Notes: generated from the sequence alone by a model not told the origin. A stretch of 64,000 nt of DNA from Ostrinia nubilalis (GCF_963855985.1 NC_087097.1:715001-779000); one strand, 5' to 3'. Shown: positions 10,604-23,019, counted from the stretch's first letter. Numbers and translations are program-made.

Positions 10604-11714
10604 GGTTTGTTTTAATGAAGGATAAAATAAACTGAATAATTTGATGAATGACAAAAATTGGTTCGAATATTAACACATTTTATTAGTAAGCTTAAAAACG
10701 GGGCCTGCATAAGTGATGGCCTTTCAGTCGCCTTCATTTTAACCTATAAAACTTAACTGCTCTTAAAAGATCAAAGCACATCGCAAAAGGGCTCTTACCG
10801 TTACAAGATCGCGATACCAGCAAGAGGTCAAATCGATAAGGGCCCTCGGCGTAGTTTATGCAAAACAAAACACTTAAAATGTATTAGCAAATTGTTGATC
10901 CGACGCAGTTTGTTTTAGAGTTAATCGGGACGTTTCGAATCTGGGAACTTGTTGTTATCAGATAACTGGGTTCGTTTGGTCCAAAACTTGTGGAAGAGCG
11001 GGCAAAAAGTAGGTATTTATTTCCTAATTCTTAAATGAATTAAAATAGATACGGGTCTTATCGCGACATTCATTAACGAGTTACATTATGTACGCACGGC
11101 TAGACGTTTCGGCTGCTATGTTGCAGCCGTGGTCACGCAGTCTGGCGGCTCGCGGCGTTTACATTCTTGACATGTAGGTAGGTAGTAATAGGCCACTGAC
11201 AGTCCAATGGACGTTGAAGTAATCCCCCAAAAATCTCTTCAAAGTACGATCTCCCCTTTTTAGGGGACAAAAGATACTAATTCGTGTAATAAAAAATAAT
11301 TTTAAGTTCACTCTGAAAACCATTTCGTCTATCAAAGGTTAGGTACGCATTTGTGCAAAACGATAAACTAAATGTTAATGTTTATGCGTTTCTAAAATAA
11401 AATCTTATGGAAATTGAAGCTTTTCTTTTGTTACATTGTCAAAAACAAATACTTTACGTAATCTTCTCATGACCCTTGCGCATCCATATTTTTCTTATTA
11501 TTGTTCGTAAACAAAAAAAACAAAGCTTTGTATATTTCACCATCAAAACTGTACGCCGAGGTCTATAATAAGTACAGGTTCAACAAATTGTTATGAAACC
11601 TTTTTCGCTGCCGCCCGTGAGTTTCATTAGGGGCATAAGCCTTAGCGGAAATTAAACGTTTTGTGTAAGCACAATCAAAAAGCTTGCAGGAAGCTCACGA
11701 CACACGAAACTCTT
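10604..11714. other. No supported gene
   Basis: AT-rich sequence between repeats, without coding signal or clear inverted repeats. Confidence 0.35.
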
Positions 11715-11754
11715 TCTCGATTTTGTTTCAGTAGTTACTGAAACAAAATCGAGA
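11715..11754. repeat. Perfect 19-bp palindrome
   Basis: tctcgattttgtttcagta and its exact reverse complement are separated by two bases. Possible foldback remnant. Confidence 0.7.
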
Positions 11755-11782
11755 CCTGTTCTACTTGCTCGTACATATAGGC

Positions 11783-11968
11783 ACATTGGCACATAGCTCT
11801 TAGAGCTGATGGCCGCTGGGGCGGACTAGGTGGACCGACAATCTGGTGAGGGTCGAGGGAGGTGCCTGGATGCTAGCGGCATAGGACCGGTCTTTATGGA
11901 AATCCTTGGGGGAGCCCTTTGCCCAGCAGTGGACGTCTTCTGGTTGAAACGAACGAACGAACGAATCT
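11783..11968 (+). repeat. RTE-like LINE 3' fragment
   Basis: Same end as at 8757: cacatagctcttagagctga, ggtggaccgacaatctggtg, cagcagtggacgtctt, with a cgaacgaacgaacgaa tail. Degraded and without an open frame. Confidence 0.7.
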
Positions 11969-12026
11969 GTTCTGCTTAAACAGCAGGCCACAGTTAAATT
12001 GCGAGACAAATAAATGATGAGATTAT

Positions 12027-12164
12027 CGCCCATATTCACAAGCTATATTTGAAGCAGCAAATCGAACGCACAGCGTTGAATAGAGCTCTGTGATTGATTC
12101 GTGAGTGTGACCCTGTGCGTCCACGCGCACTGTGAGACCTCAGTAATGTTTGTGAATAGGGGCG
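12027..12164. mobile_element. MITE family TATTCACAAAC, copy 1
   Basis: Ends cgcccatattcacaag and gtttgtgaataggggcg are inverted; the core has gaacgcacagcgttgaat. Related to 13592-13740 and 44832-44977. Confidence 0.7.
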
Positions 12165-12517
12165 TATATTTTTATGCAATTATTTAAACAAAATGTATAT
12201 TATGTACAATATATTCGTAATTGACGTAAACCAGTCTGGTGTATTTCAGATATCTGTCATAACATCTAGTTTTTATTTTCATTTAAAGACGTTTGCAAAG
12301 GCTCAGACTTCAGACCCTTCGATCAATTCATTGCCCTATTTTTAGAAATCTATCTCACCATGTTATTGTGTTGACACAATTACATAGTGAGATGGATGCT
12401 TTCTTTCTTACTTTATGAAGTTCTTGAGAACTTCAGTCAAGAAAATCTGACACTTTTGTCCGAGTCAAATTGAACTCTACATGAGCTTATTACTGAATAT
12501 GAAGGACTTGTCGCTGT

Positions 12518-12575
12518 AAACGTCCTTGGGGTAGACCTTTGTCCAGCAGTGGACGTCATTTGGCTAAACTTAACG
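12518..12575 (+). repeat. RTE-like LINE terminal fragment
   Basis: Short piece with gtccttggggtagacctttg and tccagcagtggacgtcattt, the last bases of the RTE-like family. Confidence 0.55.
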
Positions 12576-12899
12576 AACGCATAGCAAGCTTTCTGCACAC
12601 ATTTGCACAGTGGCTTCGTGTTACGTTCAGCAAAGAATGTTCCAGAGATAAATGGCTACGATGGGATGTTCCGCAGCAGCTTTCAGCATTCGTTCCGTGG
12701 AATTATGCACCAATCTGATAAGTGTTTAAAAGATGGAAGAAGGCGCAAACAATTTTAAATTACTTTTCTGGGGCGGCCGGATAATGCCAATGGGTAATTC
12801 AAAAATAAGATGGACGGCTCCTGATTTTTCGTTGCGTTTGTTTGTGAAAGATAACAAAGTAAATAGCGTAAATAATAAATGCAAATCATGGGCAAAGAG

Positions 12900-13010
12900 T
12901 CCTGAGATTTTTTTTTATGGAACAAGAGGTCAACGAGCAGACGAATCACCTGATGGTGATGATTACCGTCGCCCAAAGACACCTGTAGTCGCGGTGGAAT
13001 TACTAGTGTG
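12900..13010 (+). repeat. LINE 3'-end-like fragment
   Basis: tcaacgagcagacgaatcac, ctgatggtgatgattaccgt and cgcccaaagacacctgtagt resemble a widespread lepidopteran LINE end (from memory). The 124-codon frame at 12733-13107 runs over it and is not a gene. Nothing else is clear in 12577-13591. Confidence 0.4.
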
Positions 13011-13591
13011 TTGTATATTGATTGGTGTTTTAAATATTTGTGCAATTATTACACCTCTTCAAGCAAAGCTTCAAAAAGAGCAATTCGCTAATGATAATGC
13101 CGTCTAAATTGAGTCAAAGTTTCATCTTATATCTAAATGATTTTTCATAATATCCTTGGCCACGCGTGTTGCATAACAATACAACGATAAAACTTAAATT
13201 ATAAATCACGTACATAAATACAGTAAAACGACTTTAATAGTCCAGACAAATAAATCAGTGGGACATTTCCCCTAATACAGTTATGTCCCCCCTTTATAAT
13301 AATATTCACTGTGCCGTTACAGCCTTAACTATTAAAACTCCGACCCTGTAATAAACTGATAATAAAGTTTTACAAGTTCCAATTAAAACACAAACAGAAA
13401 CAATTACGGGCCCCGAAACTGTAACATGTAACTGAAAACAAGGTTACCCTTTTCAACAATTAGGTAATGGATAGTGGACGATTATATTCGGAAAGTAAGG
13501 GACAAAGACTAACCAGTAGGTTCATTGTATGTATTAGGTATTTTTCTTTTATTTTGAGCTCTTAATTTTATTACTTGGTACGAGTATTATG

Positions 13592-13740
13592 ACTGTATTC
13601 ACAAACATTACTATGAGGTCTCACACAGTGCGTGTGGAAGCATAGTGTCACACATGAACCAATGACAGAGCTCTATTCAACGCTGTGAGTTCAATTTGCT
13701 GCTTCACTTAAGCAAGAATCCTTTGTGAATACGGACGTTA
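13592..13740. mobile_element. MITE family TATTCACAAAC, copy 2 (inverted)
   Basis: tgtattcacaaacattacta at the left, ctttgtgaatacggacgtta at the right, core gagctctattcaacgctgtg. Opposite orientation to copies 1 and 3. Confidence 0.7.
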
Positions 13741-13934
13741 GTCGCTTAAGCTATTCAAAGGCATAATAAATGACCAATTCTTATTTCTTTCAGTATCAAA
13801 ATCACTACCACTGAATCTTCCAGTCTACTACGCCTCGTTTAAAATTACAAAGACTTCAGTTTATAACTATGTACATTATATTTACAAAATCGTTAATTTT
13901 ACTCGTAACTTTTTTAGTTATGACCGTTATTATA

Positions 13935-14287
13935 AGGGGTCATCCATAAAGTACGTCACACGTAAAGAGGGGGGGAGGGGGTTGACAAAGTGTGACATGG
14001 TGTGACAAGGGGGTGGGAGGGGTCCTAAGTTTCGTGACATCACATTTCAATTGTTTCAAATATTTGATATAATGTTGATTTCATAAAAAAAAGTACTTAA
14101 TTTAAATGGAAATAAAACTAATTTCGGAACTGCTGTTAATTTAATAATTTTTCGATGTGAAATTGCAAAACATGTGACGTCACACTAGGGAGGGGGGGGG
14201 TCTCAGAAATGTGACCACCTGTGACAAGGACGGAGGGGGGGTCAAAAAATCATGAAATTCGTGTGACGTACTTTATGGATGGCCCCT
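13935..14287. mobile_element. MITE with CCATAAAGTACGTCAC inverted repeats and G-rich core
   Basis: aggggtcatccataaagtac gtcacac at the left mirrors gtgtgacgtactttatggat ggcccct at the right (353 bp). Inside are G runs and repeated TGTGAC motifs. Confidence 0.8.
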
Positions 14288-14353
14288 AACCCTACAGGCG
14301 TTATGACTCATCTATGACTGTCATTACTCGATTGATGTATAGATGACCCACGC

Positions 14354-14493
14354 TGAACTGTCTCACCAAACTCAATGACAGGGGGGCGCTACCATCGTTC
14401 AACTATATGGTTTCCAACATGGCAAAAATCTGAACCAGCGATCCGGTATTGACGGTGGCGCCCCACTGTCAATGTCATCGACAGGACAGTCCA
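14354..14493. mobile_element. MITE family GAACTGTCxCACCAAA, copy 1
   Basis: Ends gaactgtctcaccaaactca and gacaggacagtc, with inverted caatgacaggggggcgc / gcgccccactgtcaatg. About 87% similar by eye to 62511-62651. Confidence 0.7.
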
Positions 14494-15444
14494 GTATTTT
14501 GGAACTATACAGTCGCAGAATGAAAAGGTTCGTCACCTTAGTGTCGGTTTTCGCTTGCACTAGGTACTGTAAGAGTCAAACCTGCCAACATAATAGTGCA
14601 AGAAACAGTGCTGCTAACATTTAAATAAATATGACGTTTGCTAACAAATAAGGTTTTGCTTGTTTATTTTTCTATCCCATCAGTGCAATGCAATGATGAC
14701 ATTGACCAATTGACAATAGTTTTTTTTATTTAATAGAAATAATAATGGCAGGTTGAACCAACAAGAAGGTTTTAGTTTATCAATCATAATAATCTTCTTG
14801 ACAAGATAAATCGTCAAACAACTTTGATCCGAATAATTTTAAACTTTACTGACGAACAGTTAAAGATTATTTTCTCTAACTCGAGATTATTCTGTAACAT
14901 AGTTTCAAAAGGTAATATGTGCTCGCGATTCGTTGAAGCAATCAATTTGAAAACTGACGAACCTTTTCATTCCGTGACTGTAACCTTAGAACCTGTGCTA
15001 GAAAACCTCATAATTATCAATAAATAGTTTAGTTATTAAACTGTTGAATTATATTCTACCTGGAGGTTCTAGTTTCTATTTCCTGATAGAGAACACAAAG
15101 CACTAAATAATTTCCTACAATCGACAGTTTAGGTCCTTTGAATTAATTATATCCAGGCTAGAGTCGTTTTAATATCCGTGCTATTATCAATCCAATTATT
15201 TATAGTGCTCAGAATTACTTTGTTGGGTAGGTAAGCCTACTTCAGTTTCCTATCAATTGTTCATATCTAGACTATAATATAATAGGACAACGTGTGAACT
15301 ATTCACACTCCAACGAAATAAGCTTTTATTGTCAGTAAAATAAACAATAAATTTTATTTTCTTTGTCCATAACCATGGCCTTTAAAATTGCTTTGAAATA
15401 TTCAAAAGCTCAAGTCTATAAAAGTTCTAATCTAATAAAATATA
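14494..15444. other. No supported gene
   Basis: AT-rich. A 67-codon frame at 14824-15027 has no recognizable family. Confidence 0.35.
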
Positions 15445-15543
15445 TTAGGCTGAGTTGCACCAACTAACTGACCATAACCAGTGTTTTTGTATGGAGTTTG
15501 ACATATTTTGACGTTTGTCAAAGTTAAAGTAAGATGGTGCAAA
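15445..15543. mobile_element. MITE family TTGCACCA, copy 1
   Basis: ggctgagttgcaccaactaa to agttaaagtaagatggtgca, core tttttgtatggagtttgaca. Six copies are present in the window: 15445, 23188, 31050, 49066, 50228 and 61634. Confidence 0.7.
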
Positions 15544-15938
15544 TATTACCCAAACATACTGCAGTGGCTGCATAAAACAACAATTATTTTTGTGTAATAG
15601 TCGAATGTCACCGTAGTAATTTATAAACTGCAATCTGGTGGAATAAACTACTTTGTAGCATGCAAAGGGGAACTTAGCTGGTGAAGCCGTTTTGATAAAG
15701 GCTAGCAGGAAGTGGTTATGAAGTGGTGAAAATACTAAAATTTACCGGCTCTGCCATGCGTCTTTAAAAGATTATAGAGTAGCTTGACTAGGATGAGTAT
15801 ACCTACCAAGGAATAATAATTTAAGCTGGAAGACAGCTGCTGGTAATGTCCTGTCCATACACTGTTAGAGGCCGGTATATCTATTCTCATAAATAAAACA
15901 CTGGATACTTCACTTTCACATTATATTGCCTGATTCTA

Positions 15939-16056
15939 AGGGCTGATTTTTCAATCGTCGGATAACTTTTAACTGAATATTTAATAAGTTTGGCACATTG
16001 ACAGTTTCGGTATGGAAAATATGTCAAAATGACAAATTTATTCTTCAGTTAAAAGA
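15939..16056. mobile_element. Truncated MITE (left end intact)
   Basis: gggctgatttttcaatcgtc ggataactttt at the left; the right arm cttcagttaaaagatatc stops where a different repeat (16060-16102) begins, so the right end is lost. Confidence 0.55.
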
Positions 16057-16057
16057 T

Positions 16058-16102
16058 ATCTGATGTTAAGTGGAATACAGTCTAGGATAGTGTACATATA
16101 AA
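16058..16102 (+). repeat. Fragment of the repeat split by the BEL element
   Basis: tctgatgttaagtggaatac agtctaggatagtgtacat matches the family at 2430, 37557 and 49478. Confidence 0.55.
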
Positions 16103-17629
16103 AGGCTTTAGCAATCTTTACTAAAGCTAAGCAGAAGGTTTGAACGTACAGTCTTTGGGTCTCTGTATTTACCATGTGACAAGGAAATAAATAAATAAAT
16201 CTCTGAATCATTAACAATAATCTCAGAGTGGTCTCGAGTATGATAAAAATTTAGCGTAACTTTCTATATTTCTTTGTGCATGTTTTAATATAATTTTATT
16301 ATATCAAAGTAACGTAATATAATAAAGGTATCATTGCATAAAACGTGAACTGGTGTTAAACGAGAATTTGATCACAATTGTAATTATGTAAAAAGTTAAC
16401 AATGCAACAATGTTAAGAACCTCTAGTTAACAACTACTCCGAGTGGCGCACTCTGGTGGCAAACACGAGAAACAGCCATTAAACGCAGTTAAATGCGTTA
16501 AGCAGTTTGCATTTTAATAGTATTGTTTGGTGTTGCTTGGGTAATTCCTGTGACTATGCTACATTTTTTGATACAACAAACGTGAGTAGTTTACAGAAAA
16601 ACTTTTTTCTTCTCTTCTGTGTAGACAAAAATGTTTCGTAGACAAAAGTAATCGTGGAGATGGTTTTTACGTTCTGTACCACAGTTTCATTTGCAAATCG
16701 AGTACTTAAATATCACGGTCTTTTCGCAAATGAGTACTTTAATAAGATGTTTATCGAGAACCTAAAGTTACGTAAGATTTTCAACAAACATCCTAATCCA
16801 AGGAGTCTCCAAACTTTGCTTTTTAGGTGTCGAAAATGTTGTTCGCGTTCCCAGGTTAGGTTCCCTAAAATGACAATACTAAAGAGTTTTTCCAGTACAG
16901 TAGGATAGAAAATAAGACTGAACATTTTTGTTCCAAAATAGTACTTACCACAACTACTTAAGATGCCACAATGTTCAGCTTAATGTACATAATCTCCAGC
17001 GATAGCATCTTAATGCATCGTATGCGCAGTTTTATCATCACTCCTGCAATATTCCCGTCGTATCGTCGTGTATTATCTCAAAAACGCTCGACACGACGTG
17101 CACGATGCCCGTTAAGGTCATTACACACGAGCCGATTACAGAACGTTATTACACGCGCCGTGATTTCACTGTTATGGCGGTGTTGTGTTCTCGCCTTATT
17201 ATGAGCGGAGCAGCGTTTTCGTATTTTTTTGATACACCACAAAGCAGTTTAAAAGCAATGTCTGTGTTCTGAAACGCTATCTTTTGTTTTTTGAGTGTAA
17301 TCGAGTCGTGTGAAATCGCTAAAACTTGTTATTTTTTCAGTAAAAAAGGTTGTATTTACCTACATTGGAACGCTGATATCAAGGCAAACGGTCTTATATT
17401 CGCTAGAATTTCCACTAAAATGTTGATTAAACAGAAACTACATGTGGTGTTTAGATTTTATGTCTGATGAGAATATTTTCGTTTAGGCTATGTGTGTTTC
17501 ATAGCATAACTCCAACCTGAGAAAATGAGTAAAAAAATTAAATTAAAATGCTGTATACCATACATACTCGTACATTGTTCTCTTATTTTGTTTCTTTGTT
17601 TATTTTAATAAAAGTGACTGCTAACAATA
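16103..17629. other. No supported gene; CpG-richer patch at 17010-17220
   Basis: AT-rich apart from 17010-17220, which has many CG dinucleotides (cgtcgtatcgtcgtg, cgacacgacgtgcacgatg). That could be an old repeat or a promoter; no start or domain is recognizable. Confidence 0.3.
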
Positions 17630-17654
17630 TTTTTTCTTTTTGTTGCAGGTAAGT
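17630..17654 (+). promoter_or_regulatory. Recursive-splicing (ratchet) site candidate
   Basis: A T/C-rich tract (attttttctttttgttgcag) is followed at once by gtaagt, so a consensus 3' splice site is fused to a consensus 5' splice site at 17648/17649. This is the form of insect ratchet points in long introns. A second donor-like gtaatc follows 37 nt later after ATGCATGACGAGAAG, which would fit a cryptic small exon. Confidence 0.4.
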
Positions 17655-19192
17655 GAATAATATTCATACAATGCATGACGAGAAGGTAATCGAATATTAT
17701 TTTTATATCTTGCTTATTCTAGGTACAATATTAAACTAGGCAAACAGTTTTTGGCGTCTATTTTTACGTTCTTTGGGTATCTCAATAACTTCTAGTGCGA
17801 TCTACAGTTGTCCAAATTTGACCGATTCTGAAATATAAACTCTACTAACTACTCTTTACATGACAGTTTATGATAATTCAATAGACGATTTCACAGTGAT
17901 TTTCTAGTAAGTTCAATATGCGGATTCCAATGTACGCATTGGGTAATTTTTTATTTAAATTGAGTGTCATTTGCTATTTAGGTAACTATTAAACCCAAGA
18001 TTACAGATAAGTACTTACTCCTTGTGTAATCGGCTTTAAAAGAAGCAGAAACCTTTACTAGAAACGCAGCACTTAAAATTTCAACGTACTAGCTCCTATA
18101 AATTGGAGTTCACATCCGAGGATATCATGTATCAAGCTAAAAGCCAATATACACTGGGGTACATTGCAACATGTATTTTAAAGTTTAAACAAGAATAAAC
18201 TGCAGTATCGCGGCCAAAGCTACCTTTCCCGTAAATTATGAGTAATGTTTCACAGGTTCAAACTCCGGAATGAAAGCGTGGAATATGGCACTATGTTTGG
18301 TCATAGTAGAAATATAAATAGGCAGTAGGCTCGCTCTTATTATATGCAACCCTCTAGTTGGGTTCGCCACTGATCGGGCGCCTTATGCGCTCGATTCGAT
18401 CATCTGCGACCGACGCGGACGAGCCTGGGCTAACGGCTAGAGTACCTTCTGTACTCGCCACTCTGCCCGGTGAAGCTGGAAAAGCTCATCAAGCTACCAG
18501 CGCGCGTCCCTTCAAAAAAAATCTTATTTTATCCTCAACTGGATAAGCAAGCATGTCAGATTCTTCGCAGCTTAAATTTTGAAATTTTCGAGCTTGTGAG
18601 CCCTCTGCGCTCACCTACTTTCATTATCCTGGAAAGCTGCGCCTACAATCATTTATTATCAGCAATTTGGGAGTAAAAATTCCAGATTATGAGTATAATA
18701 TTACAATGCAGCAGGGCTTCTCAATAATCTTAGATTAGTTACTTATTACACATACATATGTGCAAACATCAAAACAAAATGATGAAAAAAGTTGCATTTA
18801 ACTTGCGCGTGAACTCTTCGTAAAGAAATGTAACTAGCAAAACACACTGCACCTTTTGCTACTGTGACTGAATTGGTGTAGCTGAAGTAACTGAATTTTC
18901 AATTGTCTTACTTTCAGCTGGCAATGTAGCCGTCGGTTTAGGAATGTGAATGAAAATTATTCTTAGTGTGGCCACTATACAGTCAGCTAGTTCTGTTTAT
19001 GTTTGGAACAGTCTGCGTTTGGCCTTAATCTCAGATTATGGTCTGTAGTAATCGGATTTAGATAGAAAACTTAAATAGGTTACCTTTACTATAACTAAGT
19101 GACATTGACAACTGTCGAAATAGACTACTTATTCCACTACTTAGAGACTCAGTGAATTACTAGTTAATAAAAATAAAATGGGCGGTCAAAGG
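17655..19192. other. No supported gene; unexplained GC-rich patch at 18345-18515
   Basis: Mostly AT-rich. The patch (gatcgggcgccttatgcgct, ggacgagcctgggctaacgg, ggtgaagctggaaaagctca) stands out in composition and resembles a dispersed repeat rather than a single gene. Confidence 0.3.
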
Positions 19193-19260
19193 TGACTGAA
19201 TTTCTTACGCTGCTACTTTTCAGCATATTCCCATTTCGACGGTGAATACCTCCTAACTGC
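19193..19260 (+). repeat. LINE 3'-UTR-like fragment
   Basis: ggtgactgaatttcttacgc tgctacttttcagc matches 63010-63150. Confidence 0.45.
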
Positions 19261-19367
19261 ATTTATTTTTTTGGTTTTCAGGAGATAGAAAAAATTACGT
19301 AAATATTGCTTGCGCAATATAGCAGCTACTTCCACAAAGTTTTATTGCTATTTAACTGATAAATAAT

Positions 19368-21805
19368 AATAATAATAAATACACTTTATTGCACACCAAA
19401 CAAATAACATAACAGAAGAAAAGGAACACACAAGGTACAATTAGGCGGTCTTATCGCTATGAAGCGATCTCTTCCAGACAACCTATGGTGAGAACAGTTA
19501 CTTGAAACAAATATGAAGGGGAAGGCGGTGTCGACACTAAAGAAATAAATTATAATAAAAGGCATACAATTTAAACCAAAATAATACATACAAATAATAC
19601 ACAAAATATATTAATATATATATATACATATATAAATTATAATATATACTTACATACACATACAATTCTAGATACGAACCAAAGATAGAACTAGATAGCC
19701 AGCAGAAAATAGATGGGAATTTTAAGAAGCTTAAAGGAATACAGATGTAGGGAAATTAAGGTAGCAGCGTGAGGAAGTGAGACTTGAGTCTTTTCTTAAA
19801 AATAGGAAGTGACTCAGATTGCCGAATAGACATCGGCAAGGCGTTCCATAGACGGATAGCTTGAACAGTGAACGATCGCGTATAGGAATGTGAGGTGTGA
19901 GAAGGAAAATTAAGATGGAGTTTTTTTGACGACCGCATTTCGTGACCCAGGGCCGACTGCATAAATTGAAAACGCTCCTTCAAGTATGGTGGTGACTTTG
20001 GGTTGAAAAGGATAGAGAAAAGAAGGGATAGGATGTGAGAGTCACGCCGACGTCGGATCGGTAACCATTTTAGCTGGGCTCGGTACTCAGAAACATGGTC
20101 ATACTTTCGCAGGCCGTAGATGATACGAATGCAAAAGTTCTGGAGGCGCTCGAGCTTAGCCAAATGGGTTTCGTTGAGGTCAGGGTAGCAACAGTCGGCG
20201 TAGTCGAGAATAGGGAAGAGTAAAGCTTGAACAAGAGCAATTTTGGTGGGTATGGGTAAAAAGTTACGCAACCTATTTATTGACGCTGCAGCCGCAAACA
20301 CCTTCCTGCTGACCTCCCCAATCTGGGTTGTCCATGTGAGAGCACTGTCGATGTGAATACCGAGGTTCTTCACGACTTTGCTAAAAGGTATCTGGACACC
20401 GTCAAACATGATGGGTGGAAGGGCACTCCAGTTAATCTGAGAAATCTGCCTGGAACCACCCAACACGATAACCTGCGTTTTGGTGGGGTTGACCTTAAGC
20501 CCATGAGCCCTGCTCCAGTCCAGGATTATTTCGAGATCACTGTTCACGACTTCTACAGCACTCGAAAGGTCTCCAAGGCCCCCCTGCGAATAAATCTGGA
20601 GATCGTCTGCATACAAGTGGATCTAAGGTTGATAGAAATGGTGTTAATGAAGACTGCGAATAGGAGAGGAGACAGCACACCACCTTGCGGCACACCGGCA
20701 TTGATGTCACACCACGCTGAGAGACAGTCCCCCACGCGAATGCGTTGTCGGCGACCGTGCAGATAACTATGAAACCAGCCAAGAACTGTCGGAGATATGT
20801 TAAGAGAACGTAGTATCCCGATTAGAATGTCAAAATCAACTGTATTAAAAGCATTGCTAAAATCTAGCAACGCTAGCACAGTAAGTTGCTTCGAGTCCAT
20901 GCCGAGTCTAATGTCGTCCATGATTTTAACCAATGCAGTAGTCGTACTATGCCCAGGTTTGAAACCAGATTGGAAAGGGTTAAGGAGTTGGTTTCCGACC
21001 AAGAAAGTACTGAGCTGGTGATGAACGATTCGTTCCATTACTTTAGAGATAAAAGGAAGTATGGATATAGGACGATAGTCGGTGTAAGATGTAGGATTTG
21101 ACTTTTTAGGGAGAGGAGTAACTTGAGCATCTTTCCATATTGCAGGAAAGATGCTTGTGGAGAGAGAATGGTTCAGGATGTGAGTAATAATAGGGGAAAG
21201 GATGTCAAGCAATGGAACGATCATGTTCCGGCTTATATTATCATTTCCGACGGCATTCGAAGCAATGGACAATACGTTCTTCTTAACATCACAATCAGAT
21301 ACTGGGCTAAAAGTAAAAGCTGAATAGTCTGGAGTTGGATGCATTGAAAGTTGATTCAGGGTTTTATTTTTAACTGTGTCATCAAGAGCACCGGTAGTTG
21401 TGAAGTGATTATTCAAAAGGTCGAAGTTAATGTCTTTGGGAGTAGAATCGTTACGTATTTTTCCAATTCCAATAGACTTTAAGAATTTCCAGACTTTAGC
21501 TGGATCTCCATTTTCTACAGACCTGTGGATATGGCGTCTTTGAGCGTCTCTACACATAGTGTTGCAGCGATTTCGCAGATTTTTATATTTTTCGCGGTTA
21601 GTATCGGACGGGTCCAGTTTAAACCTTAATTTAGCAGCGTTTTTCTTGTTGCGTAAGGATTTTAATTCATCCGTTAACCAAGGTGCAGGAACATGTTTGA
21701 TTCTGACAGGTCGAATAGGAGCGTGCTTATCGTACAATTCAAGTAGAATTTGGTTAAAAAGAGAGACCTTTTCGTTCACATCCTCGGTATCCTCAATTAA
21801 TAATA
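19368..21805 (-). mobile_element. 5'-truncated non-LTR retrotransposon (Jockey/CR1-type)
   Basis: The minus strand carries the reverse transcriptase half of a LINE ORF2, a ~390-bp 3' UTR and an ATT-repeat tail at 19368-19379 next to an AATAAA-like end. The endonuclease is absent and similarity stops near 21805, as expected for truncated reverse transcription. A related 3'-UTR piece is at 48380-48473. Confidence 0.88.
19756..21779 (-). pseudogene. LINE reverse transcriptase ORF2 fragment, frameshifted
   Basis: Two frames cover it: 20553-21779 (408 codons, opening codon not a true start) and 19756-20616 (286 codons). The first has the pre-RT linker, DYRPISILPFISKVMERI, motif A LDFSNAFNTVD and motif B GVPQGGVLSPLLF. 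The second opens at motif C YADD and runs through KVVKNLGIHIDSALTW and the C-terminal thumb (RLQNFCIRIIYGL). The frame change lies around 20605-20640, just before YADD. It matches CR1/Jockey-like LINEs; the exact clade is not assigned. Non-functional as written. Confidence 0.88.
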
Positions 21806-22555
21806 TCAGTTAATAAAATAATATCAGTTAGGAGAAAAATTTCAGATGGAAATTAAATTTTAAGCCTATTGTATTAAGAAAATCGATTTCTTAAAAAATG
21901 TTAGGAGGTATTGTCACTTCACCGTCGATTTACTATCCCGAATCGACATCCCTACTACTACTGTTATATTATGAGACGAGTAAGAGCGCAAATTCTAAAT
22001 GCCAAGTTGCAGAAATAAATTTTTAGTTCATTTACAAATCTACGAACTCTTACCGAGTATTCATGCACTCCTACCTACAAAAACTATAGCTGAAAAACAA
22101 GTAAAAAAAATTAACTGAGTAAACAATTTATATTTTTCACACAAACTTGGCGTGATTCATTACTTCAGCACCATACTTCTTTGCAACTTGGATAACTTCA
22201 TAATAATATGTTCTCGACTAAGAGTTGAAAATTTTCCCGTTTCTAAAAGTTTCAATAAAAACATAACTGTAAGTTATTTTAAGTTTGTAACTGAGGTGTT
22301 GAATGAGCTAAGAACAATTGCAACTTTTAAAACCTTATAAAGAAACTTTGAAGTTTAAATTTGGCATATTTATTTGTTCCCTGTGGAACGGATTTAGATT
22401 GAGGAAATGTTAGTAAGATATAAAGTGTAAGCAAAGTTACTGAAAGAAATAAAAATACACTTGGACAATTGAAACATTTTCGTACATAAACTTTTATCAC
22501 CTAAGGTTAATTTTACCGACGCGTATATGAGTTACTCGTATATAGTGTTTTATCA
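21806..22555. other. No supported gene
   Basis: AT-rich. A direct repeat aataatatcagtta occurs twice at 21800-21832, at the truncated LINE end. Confidence 0.35.
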
Positions 22556-22610
22556 CACTTAATTTTAACTTTTAACATGTTACAAACATGTTAAAAGTTA
22601 AAATTAAGTG
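22556..22610. repeat. Perfect palindrome, 25-bp arms, 5-base loop
   Basis: cacttaattttaacttttaa catgt, loop tacaa, then the exact reverse complement. Possible MITE end-to-end remnant or a structured RNA. Confidence 0.8.
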
Positions 22611-22784
22611 ATTTAAAACTGAATAGAAATCCTTTTTCATTATTCGACAACATTATTTTTCATTTACGTTGTAATAAAAGTACACTATGTTTTTTTCAGT
22701 ATATGAGTACATTGGACTATTTATAAGCTCTACCTGGACTTGGGGGCTCGTTATTTACATCTGATATATTTATTTTTATTAAGA

Positions 22785-22991
22785 ACTAGCGGCCGCCCGC
22801 GACTTCGTACGCGTGGATCCCGTTTTACCCCCTTCCCGCTTTTCTGTTGAAATTTTTCCTGAATTTTCTTTGCTATAAACCTCACGGAGCCCGAGACCTT
22901 TCCAACGAATGCAAAACCGTGGAAATCGGTTCGTGCGTTCTGGAGTTATAGCGTCAGGGAGGAAAACCCGACTTATTTTTATATAGTAGAT
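22785..22991 (+). repeat. Dispersed 207-bp repeat ACTAGCGGCCGC, copy 1
   Basis: Starts actagcggccgcccgcgact, ends tttttatatagtagat. It reads as identical to 53686-53892. The family (CCCGCG-CTTCG near the 5' end) also appears at 30359, 38969, 50925, 52221 and 62303. Class not assigned; likely a SINE or LINE-derived piece. Confidence 0.8.
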
Positions 22992-23019
22992 ATAGTCATT
23001 TCTATTGCACAAATGACTA

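Noticed and set aside
12733..13107. 124-codon open frame
   Set aside because: Its second half lies over a LINE 3'-end-like repeat; not a gene.
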